A stretch of 9,226 bases of DNA from Candidatus Heimdallarchaeota archaeon (lineage in GTDB: Archaea > Asgardarchaeota > Heimdallarchaeia > JABLTI01): positions 1 to 9,226 of the forward strand of contig DAOVHJ010000078.1 of NCBI GenBank assembly GCA_030671945.1. The letters are read 5' to 3'. This document shows, one piece after another, positions 1 to 6,424 of this stretch; the first letter of the stretch is position 1; each line of letters begins with the position of its first letter. Made by a program: the position numbers and the translations under genes. The notes below the pieces were generated by a model. It worked only from the letters and a program-made list of their open reading frames with translations. It searched no databases and was not told the origin of the DNA.

Positions 1-947
1 TCACTTATTTTTGTTGGGGTAAACAAATTACCTATGTCTAGCACTTTTATGGCTGAATTGTTTGAGAGTATCAGATTACTGCCCATTTTGTATGATTCTT
101 TGAAGCTTTCAGAATTTTCTTGAAACTTTGATACTTCAACTGGATTATAGATGTCTGTTAAATTTATGATGTATAGTCCACCATAGCCAGCGCTGTAATA
201 ACAATATTGACCATCATATTCTGCATAGTAAAACATTCCAGAACTAAAGAATGATGAAACAAAAACAGGACTTGCAGGATTCGAGACATTCAAAATATCA
301 AAGCATCCTGTATAACCTATGAATGCTAAATCACCATACACTTGCACTGAATAGGTAGTTCTTGAATTGTTTGAGTATTCATAGATAACTGAAGGACTTG
401 CTGGATTAGAAACATCTGCAATATCCATTCCTCCATTGTATGCTGCATTATACAAGACATCATTATCTCCAACATCAACATCATAGTGAATTCCACCAAG
501 TAGAAATCTGTTGAGATAGACAATATTACTTGGATCACTGACATTGAACATACATGTTCCCCATTGCGAAAACGCAACATAAGCAATATCATCAACAATT
601 TTTATCGCTCTTGCTGCAAAATCCAAATCATAAGAATCTAGTATGATAGGATTACTCGGTGTTGTTACATTCATAGTAACTAAACCACCAAAGTAACTAG
701 CTACATAAGCAATATTGTCCACTACTTCAACATCTTGTGGTTGGCCATAATTTTCATCCCACTCACCAAGAAGTGTTGTATCAGTTACACTTTCAATAGT
801 TATTGGGTTCACAGGAGGTTTTCCTTGTGCAGTTATGGAACTCAGATGATTTGTAGTGTTTGTAATCGTTAATTGATTATATTTGGGAATAAAAACCATC
901 GTCAAAATAAGAATAATTACACTAACATACACTTTTCTAAAATTCAT
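1..947 (-). CDS. Secreted LVIVD-repeat beta-propeller protein (3' end outside window)
   Basis: The reading frame is open from an ATG at 947 to the window edge, giving 315 residues without a stop, so the C-terminus is missing. Residues 1-22 look like a signal peptide or membrane anchor (MNFRKVYVSVIILILTMVFI), followed by a Ser/Thr/Asn-rich linker. From about residue 68 there are six units of 41-44 residues, starting near 68, 110, 153, 196, 237 and 281. Each has the pattern 'V..G.IAYVA....GL...NVS.P..P', which is the LVIVD repeat that folds as a beta-propeller blade. Several N-x-S/T sequons lie in the blade loops, fitting a glycosylated surface protein. An in-frame ATG at 971 would add MIKRVENY, but the ATG at 947 has a GGTGG Shine-Dalgarno 8 bases upstream and gives a better signal peptide. 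LVIVD proteins are thought to bind ligands or partners; no enzymatic residue is visible. The family call is firm, the function unknown. Confidence 0.88.
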   Translation of the reverse strand, partial: MNFRKVYVSVIILILTMVFIPKYNQLTITNTTNHLSSITAQGKPPVNPITIESVTDTTLLGEWDENYGQPQDVEVVDNIAYVASYFGGLVTMNVTTPSNPIILDSYDLDFAARAIKIVDDIAYVAFSQWGTCMFNVSDPSNIVYLNRFLLGGIHYDVDVGDNDVLYNAAYNGGMDIADVSNPASPSVIYEYSNNSRTTYSVQVYGDLAFIGYTGCFDILNVSNPASPVFVSSFFSSGMFYYAEYDGQYCYYSAGYGGLYIINLTDIYNPVEVSKFQENSESFKESYKMGSNLILSNNSAIKVLDIGNLFTPTKIS

Positions 948-964
948 ATAATTTTCCACCCTTT

Positions 965-986
965 TTATCATTTCAAATAATGATAA
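965..986. promoter_or_regulatory. Perfect 8-bp inverted repeat upstream of the LVIVD gene
   Basis: TTATCATT and AATGATAA form a perfect 8-base inverted repeat with a 6-base spacer, 18 bases upstream of the ATG at 947. It could be an operator for a dimeric regulator or a weak hairpin in the 5' leader. It overlaps the alternative ATG at 971. AT-rich palindromes of this size can arise by chance, so the call is tentative. Confidence 0.25.
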
Positions 987-1047
987 GACTATAATTTGAA
1001 TGATTTCAGTAAATAAAAAAGTTGTTCAGCACTAATTTGGCTTGATA

Positions 1048-1062
1048 AAATACTATATACAA
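1048..1062 (+). promoter_or_regulatory. Possible TATA region for the acyltransferase gene
   Basis: An AT-rich element containing ACTATATAC lies about 65 bases upstream of the TTG start at 1122. A TATA box here would put transcription start near 1080 and leave a leader of about 40 bases. The match to the archaeal TATA consensus is only moderate. Confidence 0.3.
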
Positions 1063-1121
1063 AGGTTTATTTTAGTCCCAGTAATGAACACTCTATCCAT
1101 AAAACAGGGATAGCTCTTATA

Positions 1122-2453
1122 TTGGCAGAAATTATATCCGAATACGATAGAAACTTTGTACCAAAGTTACATGATCAACTAAAGGTTCGCAAATGGTACA
1201 AGTTGGATAATGCTGCTACTATTTACAGTCTTCTTAGTAGTAATAAATCCCCTAGTATGTTCAGATTATCTTGTAATCTAAAACACCGAATTAATGTTAA
1301 GAACCTCCAAACTGCCTTAAATCGTATTATAGTTCGTTTCCCGTATTTTGATGTTAATCTCAAAAAGGGTTTCTTCTGGGCTTATTGGGAGAAAAACCAG
1401 AACGATCCTAAGATTGTTGCTGAAACCAAATATCCTTGTCAAAGATTACCAGTTTATAGTCGTGGTGTCTTTCCTTTTAGAGTGAAAGCCTACTTCAATC
1501 GTATTGCCGTTGAGTTCCATCACAGTCTAACCGATGGTTCTGGCGGATTGATCTTCCTCAAAGCTCTTGTTGCTGAATATTTGCATTTACGTGGAATTAA
1601 TCCAGAGGATTGGGGTGACATTTTCCGGCCAAATCAAGTACCTGATTCCGAAGAATTTGAATGTGCATATAAAAGAAATTATCGTGAAAAGCTTCCATTT
1701 CCGAAATCTTATGGAGTTGCTTTCAAACCTCCTTTAACTAGCGAGAAAAAAAAGAAATATCATGTGACAACTGGCGCTGTGTCAGTGAAAGAGATTCTTA
1801 AAATTTCTCGAGAGAAAAAAGTAACAATAACTGAATTATTAACTTCTGCTTATATGGATGCTCTTCAATCAGTTTTATACAATTTACCTGCTCATCAACG
1901 AAAAAGAAATATGAAACCGATACGTGTTGCAGTACCAGTTAATTTAAGGAATCTTTATCCTTCTAAGACCATGAGGAATTTTTCACTTATGGTTTCATCT
2001 GAACTAAATCCTAAACTAGGTAGATATAGTTTCAATGAGATTTTACATTTAGTACATCATTCGATTAGAAAAGAAGTTGCTACAAAGACTATCACACAAT
2101 CTATTTCTAGGAATGTTAAAGGTCAATTATTCCCCCTCATGAGAATCATCCCGCTCTTTCTTAAGAGATTATTAGGTGGACTACTCTATCAAAAGATGGG
2201 AGAACAATTGTATTCCGGAAAACTAAGCAATATCGGAAAGGTTACTATGCCAGAAGCTTTTGCGAATGAAATCGAGAGCTTTGATTTACTCTTGGCTCCT
2301 AGTTCAACAATTAATACTGGTTGTTCTATCACAAGTTTTGGTGATAACCTCAACATTACTTTTGGAAGGACAGTGAAAGAAGCCGAAGTTGAGAAATATT
2401 TCTTCAGAAAATTAGTAGAATTAGGTATTCAAGTAAAAATAGAAACTAATTAG
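1122..2453 (+). CDS. Condensation/alcohol-acetyltransferase-like acyltransferase
   Basis: A 443-residue soluble protein of the CoA-dependent acyltransferase superfamily (condensation domain, PapA and alcohol acetyltransferase relatives). The hallmark HHxxxDGxxG is present as HHSLTDGSGG at residues 133-142, with H134 the expected catalytic base and D138 structural. Other family-like blocks are KWYKLDNAATIY at 24-35, VPVNLRNLYPSKTMRNF at 271-287 and LSNIGKV at 368-374. The length fits one complete two-lobed domain. There is no carrier-protein or adenylation domain, so transfer from an acyl-CoA or similar donor to an alcohol or amine is more likely than non-ribosomal peptide synthesis. The start is TTG: no in-frame ATG precedes residue 46, and starting there would remove the conserved N-terminal block. 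A GGGA lies 11 bases upstream. The family resembles poorly described proteins of anaerobes; acyl donor and acceptor cannot be read from sequence. Confidence 0.82.
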   Translation: MAEIISEYDRNFVPKLHDQLKVRKWYKLDNAATIYSLLSSNKSPSMFRLSCNLKHRINVKNLQTALNRIIVRFPYFDVNLKKGFFWAYWEKNQNDPKIVAETKYPCQRLPVYSRGVFPFRVKAYFNRIAVEFHHSLTDGSGGLIFLKALVAEYLHLRGINPEDWGDIFRPNQVPDSEEFECAYKRNYREKLPFPKSYGVAFKPPLTSEKKKKYHVTTGAVSVKEILKISREKKVTITELLTSAYMDALQSVLYNLPAHQRKRNMKPIRVAVPVNLRNLYPSKTMRNFSLMVSSELNPKLGRYSFNEILHLVHHSIRKEVATKTITQSISRNVKGQLFPLMRIIPLFLKRLLGGLLYQKMGEQLYSGKLSNIGKVTMPEAFANEIESFDLLLAPSSTINTGCSITSFGDNLNITFGRTVKEAEVEKYFFRKLVELGIQVKIETN

Positions 2454-2462
2454 TTGTTTTTT
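2454..2462 (+). terminator. T-rich tract after the acyltransferase stop
   Basis: A TTG followed by six T residues directly follows the TAG stop. Archaeal RNA polymerase terminates on such tracts without a hairpin. The separate TATA box just downstream supports a transcript boundary here. Confidence 0.35.
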
Positions 2463-2477
2463 CTCATCCAATAATCC

Positions 2478-2487
2478 TTTAAATAAA
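2478..2487 (+). promoter_or_regulatory. TATA box for the YccF-like gene
   Basis: TTTAAATAAA is a strong archaeal TATA-like element. Its centre is about 37 bases before the TTG at 2519, placing transcription start near 2507 and leaving a very short leader. It suggests the YccF-like gene is transcribed separately from the acyltransferase gene 65 bases upstream. Confidence 0.5.
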
Positions 2488-2518
2488 AAAACACTTACCT
2501 TCTTTTGGGAATGCAATT

Positions 2519-2878
2519 TTGGAAGATTTAATCGCAAATTTAATTATTCGAATACTTTGGGCAGCACTCTTCGGTTGGTGGATTTCCATCATTTGGTACT
2601 TGTTTGCGATTTTTTTTATTGCTCTGGTCTTTTCTACTCCTGTAGGGTATTGGATGCTTGATCGGATTGAAATGGTCTTTTCATTTAATCGGGAGTCACA
2701 TCATACTTGGAGAACTAGTGAAAGGATTGTCTTTGGAGTTGTTTGGTTCTATCTTATTGGTTGGTGGGCAGGATTACTATTAATAGGTTTATCAAGTGCT
2801 TGCGTTGTTACAGTTATTGCCTTTCCTTTTGGGTCATGGTTGATGAGGTCTTTAGATACCGTTGTTATATTGAGCTAA
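2519..2878 (+). CDS. YccF-like small integral membrane protein, two tandem repeats
   Basis: A 119-residue very hydrophobic protein containing two copies of a YccF-like unit. The first has LFGWW at 17-21 and STPVGYWMLDR at 39-49; the second has LIGWW at 79-83 and AFPFGSWLMRS at 101-111. Each unit gives one long or two short membrane helices (about residues 8-40 and 70-106), joined by a polar loop with Arg and His residues at 58-69. Two YccF units per chain is the usual architecture of the family, whose role is unknown. The start is TTG; the only nearby ATG, at 2511, is out of frame, and an upstream TAA at 2480 limits the frame. GGGA lies 8 bases upstream of the TTG. The last bases overlap the stop of the convergent gene on the other strand by 4 bases. 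Confidence 0.75.
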   Translation: MEDLIANLIIRILWAALFGWWISIIWYLFAIFFIALVFSTPVGYWMLDRIEMVFSFNRESHHTWRTSERIVFGVVWFYLIGWWAGLLLIGLSSACVVTVIAFPFGSWLMRSLDTVVILS

Positions 2879-3696
2879 TTCTTTAGGATGTATTCTTTAT
2901 ACAGATCATATTGTTGATGATTCTTTGATCTAAAGGTCCAAATAGCATCTTTTGGACATAAATTCACACAACCAGAACATCCGACACAGAGGAATTCATT
3001 GAATCTTGGTATATCATTCCTTTTCAGTGTTATCGCTCCGCTAGGACAAATACGTGTCGCACAAAGTTTACAGCTATTGCATCTTTCTTTATCTAGAAAT
3101 TTGATACCAACATAAAATGCCATCATAAAACGCCAGGTAAAGAATCCAGCCCAAATATAATATCCCAAATTAGCTTCAGGAACGATACTTTGCATTTCCC
3201 CTTTATCCGGATTTTTCTGCCAACTGTCAAGTCGACCCATTATTACTTCAGAAAACTGTTGAGCCATTTCGCAATCATGATTAGTCAAACCGCCGAGTTT
3301 GCGTTTTGTATCACTTATTTTAGGCATCCAAGATTTGATATTGGTTGTTCCAAAACCCTCTATTGACCCTAAAAATAGACCAGCTTTACGATAAACAGCC
3401 ATATATAAATTCCAAAGAGTATTTCCGGGGACTCCTCCGCTTGTTGAAAAAACAAAGAATGGTTTTCCTTTGAAATCTAGTTTTCTCAAAATCCTTGTTA
3501 CAATTCTGGGGGCACGGTATGAGTAAGCAGGTGCTCCAATGCCAAATAAATCATATCCGGTAAGGTCAAAGGTGCTTTTTCTTTTTATACGTAAAAGATC
3601 CACAGAGTGTTCACTTTTCAAGAATCCGCTAGCAATATCTGAAGCATATTTTGCTGTGACACCTGTGCCAGAGAAAAATAACAAAGCAATTTTCAT
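2875..3696 (-). CDS. EFR1-type flavodoxin-ferredoxin fusion protein
   Basis: A 273-residue predicted electron carrier. Residues 1 to about 160 form a flavodoxin-like domain with the FMN phosphate loop SGTGVTAKYA at 9-18 and a second flavin-contact region near 84-92 (FSTSGGVPG). Residues 206-247 carry two [4Fe-4S] sites: C206, C209, C212, C217 and C237, C240, C243, C247, each ending in Cys-Pro. The first site has four residues between its third and fourth cysteines instead of the usual three. This layout matches the EFR1 family of flavodoxin-ferredoxin fusions. A hydrophobic stretch at about 178-200 links the domains. Its start (ATG) has no Shine-Dalgarno, and a TATA-like box sits about 25 bases upstream, so the mRNA may be leaderless. 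A remnant of an AOR 3' end lies just upstream on the same strand, linking this carrier to AOR chemistry. Confidence 0.87.
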   Translation of the reverse strand: MKIALLFFSGTGVTAKYASDIASGFLKSEHSVDLLRIKRKSTFDLTGYDLFGIGAPAYSYRAPRIVTRILRKLDFKGKPFFVFSTSGGVPGNTLWNLYMAVYRKAGLFLGSIEGFGTTNIKSWMPKISDTKRKLGGLTNHDCEMAQQFSEVIMGRLDSWQKNPDKGEMQSIVPEANLGYYIWAGFFTWRFMMAFYVGIKFLDKERCNSCKLCATRICPSGAITLKRNDIPRFNEFLCVGCSGCVNLCPKDAIWTFRSKNHQQYDLYKEYILKN

Positions 3697-3716
3697 AAAA
3701 CTAACTTACAATGTGT

Positions 3717-3725
3717 CATTATAAG
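3717..3725 (-). promoter_or_regulatory. TATA-like box for the EFR1-type gene
   Basis: On the minus strand the bases read CTTATAATG. The centre lies about 25 bases before the ATG at 3696, the normal TATA-to-start-site distance, so transcription could begin at or next to the start codon. The box lies within the duplicated segment; the matching bases in the other copy read CTTAAAATG. Confidence 0.4.
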
Positions 3726-3735
3726 ATTTTAGGAA

Positions 3736-3783
3736 CTAATCTTTCCAATTGTGTAATTTATAATATTCGTCTACCATCTTATC
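3736..3783 (-). pseudogene. Remnant of the 3' end of a second AOR gene
   Basis: The minus strand encodes DKMVDEYYKLHNWKD followed by TAG, against DKMVDEYYKLHNWKH-TAG at the end of the intact AOR. Five of the 48 coding bases differ, and four of those are synonymous, which suggests the copy diverged under protein-level selection before most of it was lost. Homology stops abruptly upstream of the Asp codon, and an in-frame TGA occurs five codons before it, so nothing functional remains. The rest of the gene is absent, and the space is taken by the promoter of the Isf-like gene. Confidence 0.8.
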
Positions 3784-3808
3784 ACTTGAGATAATTCACT
3801 GGAGAAAA

Positions 3809-3820
3809 GAATTTAAATTA
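3809..3820 (+). promoter_or_regulatory. BRE/TATA promoter for the Isf-like gene
   Basis: GAATTTAAATTA is a strong archaeal TATA-like box, preceded by a purine-rich GAGAAAA that fits a BRE. Expected transcription start is near 3840, giving a leader of about 65 bases before the ATG at 3906. Confidence 0.5.
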
Positions 3821-3905
3821 GATATTAGTCTTTCCCCTCTTAGAGTAGTCATTAGTAATACTGAACTTGATTATTCACGAATTATCGAAAGGAAGTTGAA
3901 TTTAA

Positions 3906-4589
3906 ATGGGTCTTAAAATCTTGGGCATATCTGGTAGCCCAATAAAAAATAGTAACACCGATCGAGCAGTAAAAGCAGTTCTGGATGCCAGTGGACTCCA
4001 GACAGAGTTTGTGAAACTCAGCGAAATCAATGTAAGGCCTTGTCGTGCTTGTAAAGAATGTGTTAAAGATAACATCTGTAAGGTCGACGATGATTTTCCT
4101 GCTCTTGCAAAAAAAGTTAAAGAAGCACAAGCCCTTGTCATAGGTGCTTATTGTCCATATGCCCAGATTGATGGTTTTACGAAGGCATTCCTTGAACGTT
4201 TGTGGTCTATGCGACATGAACATAATCTCAATGCAGGCAAGTATGTCGTCATCATAGTAAACGGTATTGCTGTTCCTAAAAGTTATCTGTTTTCTAAACG
4301 CGCCAGAAGAGTCATGACGTCTAGAGACGAAGTGTTGAATGCTATTGCAAGGGAAATGGAAATGGAGAATATGGAAGTTGTTAGCAAGATCAAGATCAGA
4401 GGAAATGTACCATGCCTTACATGTGGTAAAGGGGACTTCTGTAAAATGAGCGGCGCTAGATTGTATGGATCTGGTGTAAAGATTTCAGCTGATCTTTGCG
4501 TTCGCGTTGAAGACCAACCTGAAGTTTGGGAAAAAATTATTGGATTAGGACACAAACTTCGCGACCTTCTTTCAAAACAATTTTTATAA
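3906..4589 (+). CDS. Isf-like iron-sulfur flavoprotein (NADPH-dependent FMN reductase family)
   Basis: A 227-residue flavodoxin-fold protein. It begins LKILGISGSPIKNSNT (residues 3-18), the FMN phosphate-binding loop of the NADPH-dependent FMN reductase family. Cysteines C46, C49, C52 and C58 form C-x2-C-x2-C-x5-C, the compact [4Fe-4S] motif of archaeal and clostridial iron-sulfur flavoproteins (Isf). A second motif, C170-x2-C173-x5-C179 within a Gly-rich segment, is visible near the C-terminus and may hold a metal or further structural site. The likely role is one- or two-electron transfer between ferredoxin-type donors and an acceptor, or reduction of oxygen species. The ATG at 3906 follows an in-frame TAA at 3903, so it is the earliest ATG; AGGA lies 12 bases upstream. 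The gene converges on AOR with a 38-base gap. Its last codons fall in a duplicated segment. Confidence 0.83.
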   Translation: MGLKILGISGSPIKNSNTDRAVKAVLDASGLQTEFVKLSEINVRPCRACKECVKDNICKVDDDFPALAKKVKEAQALVIGAYCPYAQIDGFTKAFLERLWSMRHEHNLNAGKYVVIIVNGIAVPKSYLFSKRARRVMTSRDEVLNAIAREMEMENMEVVSKIKIRGNVPCLTCGKGDFCKMSGARLYGSGVKISADLCVRVEDQPEVWEKIIGLGHKLRDLLSKQFL

Positions 4590-4675
4590 AACAAACTAAC
4601 TAAATAGGCATTTTAAGAATTTAGGAGCTAATGTTTCCAGTTGTGTAGTTTATAGTATTCATCTACCATCTTATC
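4573..4675 (-). repeat. Direct repeat copy 2: AOR 3' end and flank
   Basis: This is the partner of 3682-3783. It spans the last 16 codons of the intact AOR including the stop, its 3' flank, and, on the opposite strand, the final codons of the Isf-like gene. Bases 4573-4591 read on the minus strand resemble the EFR1 start region (17 of 19 bases), but the ATG is ATA here. The two copies bracket the Isf-like gene and its promoter. Confidence 0.7.
4588..4606 (-). terminator. Possible T-rich terminator after AOR
   Basis: On the minus strand the bases downstream of the AOR stop include TTTAGTTAGTTTGTTTT, a broken T-rich tract of the kind that can end archaeal transcripts. It lies between the convergent AOR and Isf-like genes. 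There is no hairpin and the runs are short, so support is weak. Confidence 0.25.
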
Positions 4676-6424
4676 AATATCAACTGTTGAACCCTTAGTA
4701 GGACCACGTTTCAAGGATTCAGAAACAAATCTTTCAGGAAGTGTATCATCCTCTCGAGTAATTCCAAATTTCTCATTAAGTTTTCGTTGTAAATCAATTG
4801 AATCATTCATGATTTTTTGCAAATAATCTGGAGTATAATTCAATCCGGTACAAGCATTGAGAAGAGCAGTAATATTCTCAAAATTCAAGATGTCCATACA
4901 GAGACCAATATTTTTGCACATAGTCATGCTGTCTGTTAGAAGAGCAATTTTTTCCGAATAGACAACAAGAGCTGCTTTCCCTTCCTCTGATAATCGATCT
5001 GCTGCTTTTTCAGTTCCGAATCTTCTTTTGGCTTCTTCTTTTCGATTGGTTAATTCGAAAAATGGTTCTGCCCGAAGATGGTCCCCACCTCGAGAAGCAA
5101 TTGCATAAGTTAATCCGTAAGCCTTGATCCCTCTTGGATCACCATTAATTACATCTAACCCTTTAACATGTAAAACAAGTTTTTGAGCTTCCTCACTAAA
5201 TTCTCTCGAAAGATTTCTAGCACCATTTGCTAGTTTATCTCCTATTCCATCTCTAAAAGTAATTTTCTTTACAATTTCACGAACCTTATCAGTATCTCCC
5301 CATGTAAGTTTAAGACCTTCTAAATCATCTGGTTGAATTAATCCTCGCTCTTGACATTCCATGATCCAAGCAATAACTTCCGAGGTAGAGATGGAATCCA
5401 ATCCCATTTGATTTAACCAGTAATTCATCTCAAGAGCAAAAGGAAGATCAGCACTCCCAATCTTAGAAGTAAAACTGCACAAAGTCTCGTACTCTGGCCC
5501 CTCTGCTTCTTGGTTCTCACAAATGTAGTATCTTGAGCAATGAAGATTACAATTGAAGCACGATTTATTCTTCACTTTGTAGGTATTTGCTAGTTTCTCT
5601 CCAGATATTTTTTCTATGTAATCACAAACACCATCTTGAAAATGATTAGTAGGCAGAATACCTAAGCTATTCAAATCATTCATCAGCATAGTAGTTCCTA
5701 AATTGTATCTTTTGGTATATTCATCGTGTTTCATGATTGCTGAATGAATTTTCTCAGATTCTTGTTTGAGAATAGTTGGGTTTGCATATTCAGCTGGACT
5801 TGAACCTCGAACAGCAATCGCTTTGAGATTTTTTGAACCTAAAACAGCTCCCATTCCTGTGCGACCGTTCACTCGGTTTCCACTTGAGACAATGGTTGAA
5901 TAAAGAACTTGGTGTTCACCTGCTGCACCAATTGCTGCTACTTGTATTGCATAATCTTTGTGTTTTTTTCTGATATAGCAAGTTGTTTCAACAATCGTTT
6001 TTCCAGATAAATTAGTAGCTGGTATGAATTCTACTTCTTTGTCAGTAATCATCAAATAAAGTAGTCCTTTTGCTTTCCCTGTAATTATAATCTGATCAAA
6101 ACCTGTTTGTTTCATTTCCGGACCAAAAGAACCACCAGCAGCGGAATCTCCTAAAATTCCAGTCAAAGGCGACTTTGCTGTGACAATAAAGTATGCCGAA
6201 GCAGGTAGAATAGAACCAGTTAATGGTCCCACTCCAAAAATGATTATATTATCCTCTCCCAATGGATCACAATTAGGATCTAATTCATCATAGAGTCTCT
6301 GGGTGTTAGTTGTTCTTCCTCCGATAAGCGGTTTAATCCAACTAGAAGAAATTTTCTCGATTTTGAAAATCTTCTCTGTAAGATTAACTCTGAGTAATTT
6401 CCCACCAAAACCATACTTAAGCAC
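4628..6424 (-). CDS. aor: Tungsten-dependent aldehyde ferredoxin oxidoreductase family protein
   Basis: AOR-family enzymes oxidise aldehydes or related substrates at a tungsten bis-pyranopterin centre and pass electrons to a [4Fe-4S] cluster. With the chosen GTG start the protein has 598 residues, close to the usual length of about 600. It begins LKYGFGGKLLRVNLTEK, the standard N-terminus, and has family blocks GPLTGSILPASAYF, NGRTGMGAVLGSKNLKAI and DPRGIKAYGL....ASRGGDHLRA. Cluster cysteines are C289, C292, C296 (C-x2-C-x3-C) and C503 in DSMTMC. An in-frame ATG at 6478 would add 18 unconserved residues and overlap the ferredoxin by 62 bases. The GTG at 6424 has GGAGGGAG just upstream and overlaps the ferredoxin stop by 8 bases, so translational coupling is likely. 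Substrate cannot be assigned; AOR, FOR, GAPOR and WOR subtypes are not separable by eye. Confidence 0.92.
   Translation of the reverse strand: MLKYGFGGKLLRVNLTEKIFKIEKISSSWIKPLIGGRTTNTQRLYDELDPNCDPLGEDNIIIFGVGPLTGSILPASAYFIVTAKSPLTGILGDSAAGGSFGPEMKQTGFDQIIITGKAKGLLYLMITDKEVEFIPATNLSGKTIVETTCYIRKKHKDYAIQVAAIGAAGEHQVLYSTIVSSGNRVNGRTGMGAVLGSKNLKAIAVRGSSPAEYANPTILKQESEKIHSAIMKHDEYTKRYNLGTTMLMNDLNSLGILPTNHFQDGVCDYIEKISGEKLANTYKVKNKSCFNCNLHCSRYYICENQEAEGPEYETLCSFTSKIGSADLPFALEMNYWLNQMGLDSISTSEVIAWIMECQERGLIQPDDLEGLKLTWGDTDKVREIVKKITFRDGIGDKLANGARNLSREFSEEAQKLVLHVKGLDVINGDPRGIKAYGLTYAIASRGGDHLRAEPFFELTNRKEEAKRRFGTEKAADRLSEEGKAALVVYSEKIALLTDSMTMCKNIGLCMDILNFENITALLNACTGLNYTPDYLQKIMNDSIDLQRKLNEKFGITREDDTLPERFVSESLKRGPTKGSTVDIDKMVDEYYKLHNWKH

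Larger units (their letters stand above)
3682..3783 (-). repeat. Direct repeat copy 1: AOR 3' end plus EFR1 start region
   Basis: This copy matches 4573-4675 in the same orientation. The core, 3717-3783 against 4609-4675, aligns without gaps with 59 of 67 bases identical by hand count. It covers the last 16 AOR codons including the stop, and 19 bases of 3' flank. With two short gaps the match seems to continue through AGTTAG to the EFR1 start codon region (17 of 19 bases at 3682-3700). That extension is AT-rich and less certain. Confidence 0.75.

Noticed and set aside
326..598. 90-codon open frame on the minus strand
   Set aside because: It lies in another frame of the LVIVD-repeat gene, which has a coherent repeat pattern over the same bases.
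3539..3724. 61-codon plus-strand open frame
   Set aside because: Antisense to the flavodoxin domain of the EFR1-type gene, with no Shine-Dalgarno or domain.
3882..4594. Three minus-strand open frames (3882-4223, 3902-4141, 4283-4594)
   Set aside because: All are antisense to the Isf-like gene and show no recognisable protein features.
3682..4675. Flanking repeats as ends of an insertion sequence or transposon
   Set aside because: The repeats are direct and contain AOR coding sequence, there are no terminal inverted repeats, and no transposase is encoded between them.
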